Shown piece after piece: positions 62,098 through 64,000 of a stretch of 64,000 bases of DNA (within the stretch, counting starts at the first letter, position 1; each line of letters begins with the position of its first letter). The notes beneath the pieces are model-generated. The model saw only the letters and a program-made list of their open reading frames with translations. It had not been told where the DNA came from and made no database searches. Where the stretch lies: the NCBI RefSeq assembly GCF_001514305.1, contig NZ_KQ949075.1, positions 528,857 to 592,856 on the forward strand. The letters are read 5' to 3'. Source of the DNA: Streptomyces dysideae (GTDB lineage Bacteria; Actinomycetota; Actinomycetes; Streptomycetales; Streptomycetaceae). Made by a program: the position numbers and the translations under genes.

Positions 62098-63145
62098 ACT
62101 CCCCGGCTTCCATCAGGCCCTCAAGGACGAGCTCGACTTCCCCCTCGCCTGGGGCACTTCGCCCCTCCGTGACTTCCAGGCGTGGCAGCGGGCCGCACGG
62201 GACAAGGTCGAGGAGCACCTCGTCGTCGAACGGCAGGACGGGACGCCATATGCCCCCGCATACGGCGAACCCTCCCAAGGCGACGGCTACACCCGGCAGT
62301 TGCTGACCCTCTCCCTCACCCGCCACACACGTGTCCCCGGCGTCCTGCTCACCCCGCACGGCACCGGCCCCTTCCCCGCCGTACTCCTCCTCCACGACCA
62401 CGGAGCCAGGTTCGACATCGGGAAGGAGAAACTCGTCCGGCCCTGGTACGACGACAATCGCCTCGCCTCTGCCCAGGCATGGGCCGACCAGCACTTCAGC
62501 GGGCGCTTCGTCGGCGACGAGCTGGCCCGGCGCGGCTATGCCGTCCTCTGCCTGGACGCGCTCGGCTGGAGCGACCGCGGACGTCTCACCTACGAGCGGC
62601 AGCAGGCCCTGGCCGCCAACCTCTACCAGCTCGGCTCCTCCCTCGCCGGGCTCATGGCGCGCGAGGACCAGCGCGCCGCCGCCTTCCTGGCCGGCCTCGA
62701 CCGCGTGGACGCCCGCCGCGTCGCCGCCGTCGGGTTCTCCATGGGCGGCTACCGCGCCTGGCAGACCGCCGCGCTCAGCGACCACATCGCCGCCGCGGCG
62801 AGCGTCGGCTGGATGACCGGGCTGAAGAAAATGATGGTGCCCGGCAACAACGCGCTGCGCGGGCAGTCGTCATACCACATGCTCCACCCCGGGCTCGCCC
62901 GATTCCTCGACATCCCCGACGTGGCGAGCATCGCCGCCCCCAGGCCGATGCTCTTCCTCGCCGGCGAGCAGGATCCGCTGTTCACCGCCGAAGGCGTCCA
63001 GGCCGCGTACGCCAAGCTGCGCGCCGTCTGGCAGTCCCGTCACGCCGAGGAGCGGCTCCGTACCGAGATCTGGCCGGGGCTCGGCCATGTCTTCACCGAG
63101 CCGATGCAGGACGAGGTCCTCTCATGGCTGGGCTCCGTCCTGTGA
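62084..63145 (+). CDS. Alpha/beta hydrolase (dienelactone hydrolase/acetylxylan-esterase-like)
   Basis: The 353-aa protein has no signal peptide. It has VLLLHDHGARFD (oxyanion strand), the nucleophile elbow GFSMGGY, Asp in GEQDPLF and His in GLGHVFTEP, a full catalytic triad. It belongs to a hydrolase group frequently found with glycan-degrading enzymes. It probably removes acetyl, feruloyl or another ester from imported fragments; the exact ester is unknown. ATG 62084 overlaps the pectate lyase gene. Confidence 0.85.
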   Translation: MDACELPGFHQALKDELDFPLAWGTSPLRDFQAWQRAARDKVEEHLVVERQDGTPYAPAYGEPSQGDGYTRQLLTLSLTRHTRVPGVLLTPHGTGPFPAVLLLHDHGARFDIGKEKLVRPWYDDNRLASAQAWADQHFSGRFVGDELARRGYAVLCLDALGWSDRGRLTYERQQALAANLYQLGSSLAGLMAREDQRAAAFLAGLDRVDARRVAAVGFSMGGYRAWQTAALSDHIAAAASVGWMTGLKKMMVPGNNALRGQSSYHMLHPGLARFLDIPDVASIAAPRPMLFLAGEQDPLFTAEGVQAAYAKLRAVWQSRHAEERLRTEIWPGLGHVFTEPMQDEVLSWLGSVL

Positions 63146-63188
63146 CCGTCCCCATCCCCACCCCGCACGACGAAAGGACCCGCACTCC

Positions 63189-64000
63189 ATGTCTCGTCGT
63201 ACCGCTCTCACGGCCACCGCGGCCCTGATCCTCGGCGCCGGACTCGCCGCCCTCCCCACCCAGGCGCAGGCCGCCACCGTGGTCGTCAGCAACTCGGCCG
63301 ACCTGTCCAACGCCATCAAGAACGCCACGCCCGGCACCGTCATCCAGGTCCGCGGCGGCACCTACTACCCGACTGCCACCCTGCAGTCCACGGCCAACGG
63401 CACCTCCTCGTCGCCGGTCACGCTCACCGCGTACGGCTCGGAGACCGTCAAGATCGACGGGTCCTCGCTGCCCTCCGGCTCCTGGATCTTCAAGCTCACG
63501 GCCGACTACTGGAACGTCTCGAAGATCACCTTCCAGAACTCCCCGGACAGCGCGGTCGTCTGCCAGTCCTGCACCGGCACGAACTGGAACAACATCAGGA
63601 CCATCAACGGCGGCGACTCCGGCTTCACACTCACCGGCGACGGCACGGTCAACAACACCGTGAAGAACATCGACAGTTACGGCCACTACGACGCCGCCAC
63701 CCACGGCGAGAACGCCGACGGCATCGCCGTCAAGTACGGCTCCGGCAGCGGGAACCTCATCACCGGGGCCCGCCTCTACAACAACTCCGACGACGGCCTG
63801 GACTTCTGGTCCTTCTCCTCGGCGGTCACCGTCGAGCACACCTGGGCCTTCGGCAACGGCAAGAACCGCTGGGGCGACTCCGCCTTCGCGGGCGACGGCA
63901 ACGGCTACAAGCTGGGAGGCGACGGCGAGGTCGTGGCGCATGTCATCAACAACTCCGCCGCCTGGGACAACGCCGGCAACGGCTTCACCGAGAACAGCAA
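63189..64000 (+). CDS. Secreted pectate lyase, PL9 type (partial)
   Basis: The gene starts at ATG 63189 (AAAGGA upstream) and runs off the right edge after 270 codons. A signal peptide (ALTATAALILGAGLAALP, cleavage near AQA) precedes a parallel beta-helix. HGENADGIAVKYG and NNSDDGLDFWSF match the calcium-binding DDGxD cluster of PL9. GNGYKLGGDG holds the lysine expected as the catalytic base. PL9 enzymes attack pectate or rhamnogalacturonan. Confidence 0.9.
   Translation, partial: MSRRTALTATAALILGAGLAALPTQAQAATVVVSNSADLSNAIKNATPGTVIQVRGGTYYPTATLQSTANGTSSSPVTLTAYGSETVKIDGSSLPSGSWIFKLTADYWNVSKITFQNSPDSAVVCQSCTGTNWNNIRTINGGDSGFTLTGDGTVNNTVKNIDSYGHYDAATHGENADGIAVKYGSGSGNLITGARLYNNSDDGLDFWSFSSAVTVEHTWAFGNGKNRWGDSAFAGDGNGYKLGGDGEVVAHVINNSAAWDNAGNGFTENS

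Overview
The window is a high-GC actinobacterial chromosome segment, almost certainly Streptomyces. Supporting this are GTG/TTG starts, many ATGA/GTGA start-stop overlaps, Tat and lipoprotein export signals, TTGAC-N18-TAGGNT promoters, carbohydrate ABC importers without their own ATPase, and G/C-rich intergenic repeats typical of the genus. The order suf operon, dapD, dapA, SoxR-box monooxygenase resembles what I recall of the S. coelicolor SCO1925-SCO1909 segment; that is memory, not a search. No rRNA, tRNA or CRISPR array was seen.

Bases 1-8.6 kb: the 5' part of an ABC ATPase and an AAC(3)-family acetyltransferase (both leftward), then a complete SUF Fe-S assembly operon (sufR-B-D-Rieske-C-S-U-T) that starts at a CAAC-N6-GTTG operator and ends at a strong hairpin. 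8.6-15.9 kb: a membrane-anchored AbfB protein, a decayed sulfotransferase, an SMR efflux/TetR pair with a doubled operator, an HxlR-peroxiredoxin fusion divergent from an MFS transporter, dapD, a tiny secreted protein and a dapA paralogue. 15.9-18.2 kb: a TnpB-encoding element bounded by 14-bp inverted repeats. It appears to have landed in codon 6 of a Cys/His-rich gene.

18.2-30 kb: a holin-family/DUF3618 membrane pair, an ABM monooxygenase with a SoxR box in a 19-bp promoter spacer, an ArsR/SRPBCC pair, a secreted nuclease, an uncharacterised acidic protein, a GntR/ACC-deaminase pair, relics of an RHH protein and a sugar permease, a double TerD protein and an intergenic repeat. 30-35.2 kb: a leftward polyol-type ABC importer, dehydrogenase and DeoR regulator operon.

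35.5-64 kb is mostly a pectin and hexuronate utilisation locus. Secreted depolymerases (three PL1, a PL1-CE8 fusion, PL9), two further CE8 pectinesterases and a CE12 acetylesterase act outside. Two permeases and a lipoprotein import the fragments. GH43, Gfo/Idh and PmoA-like proteins probably process them inside. Udh, KdgD, a DHDPS-family enzyme and an IlvD/Edd dehydratase feed sugar acids to central metabolism. Regulation probably involves a GntR/FCD protein with tandem repeats upstream, a LacI-type AAGCGCTT palindrome family and a shared motif in the divergent udh/kdgD promoters. A 37.5-42.6 kb insert holds an unknown protein coupled to kdgD, an MFS transporter, a DinB-like protein, an Rpn-type nuclease with a duplicated tail, and an MBL hydrolase.
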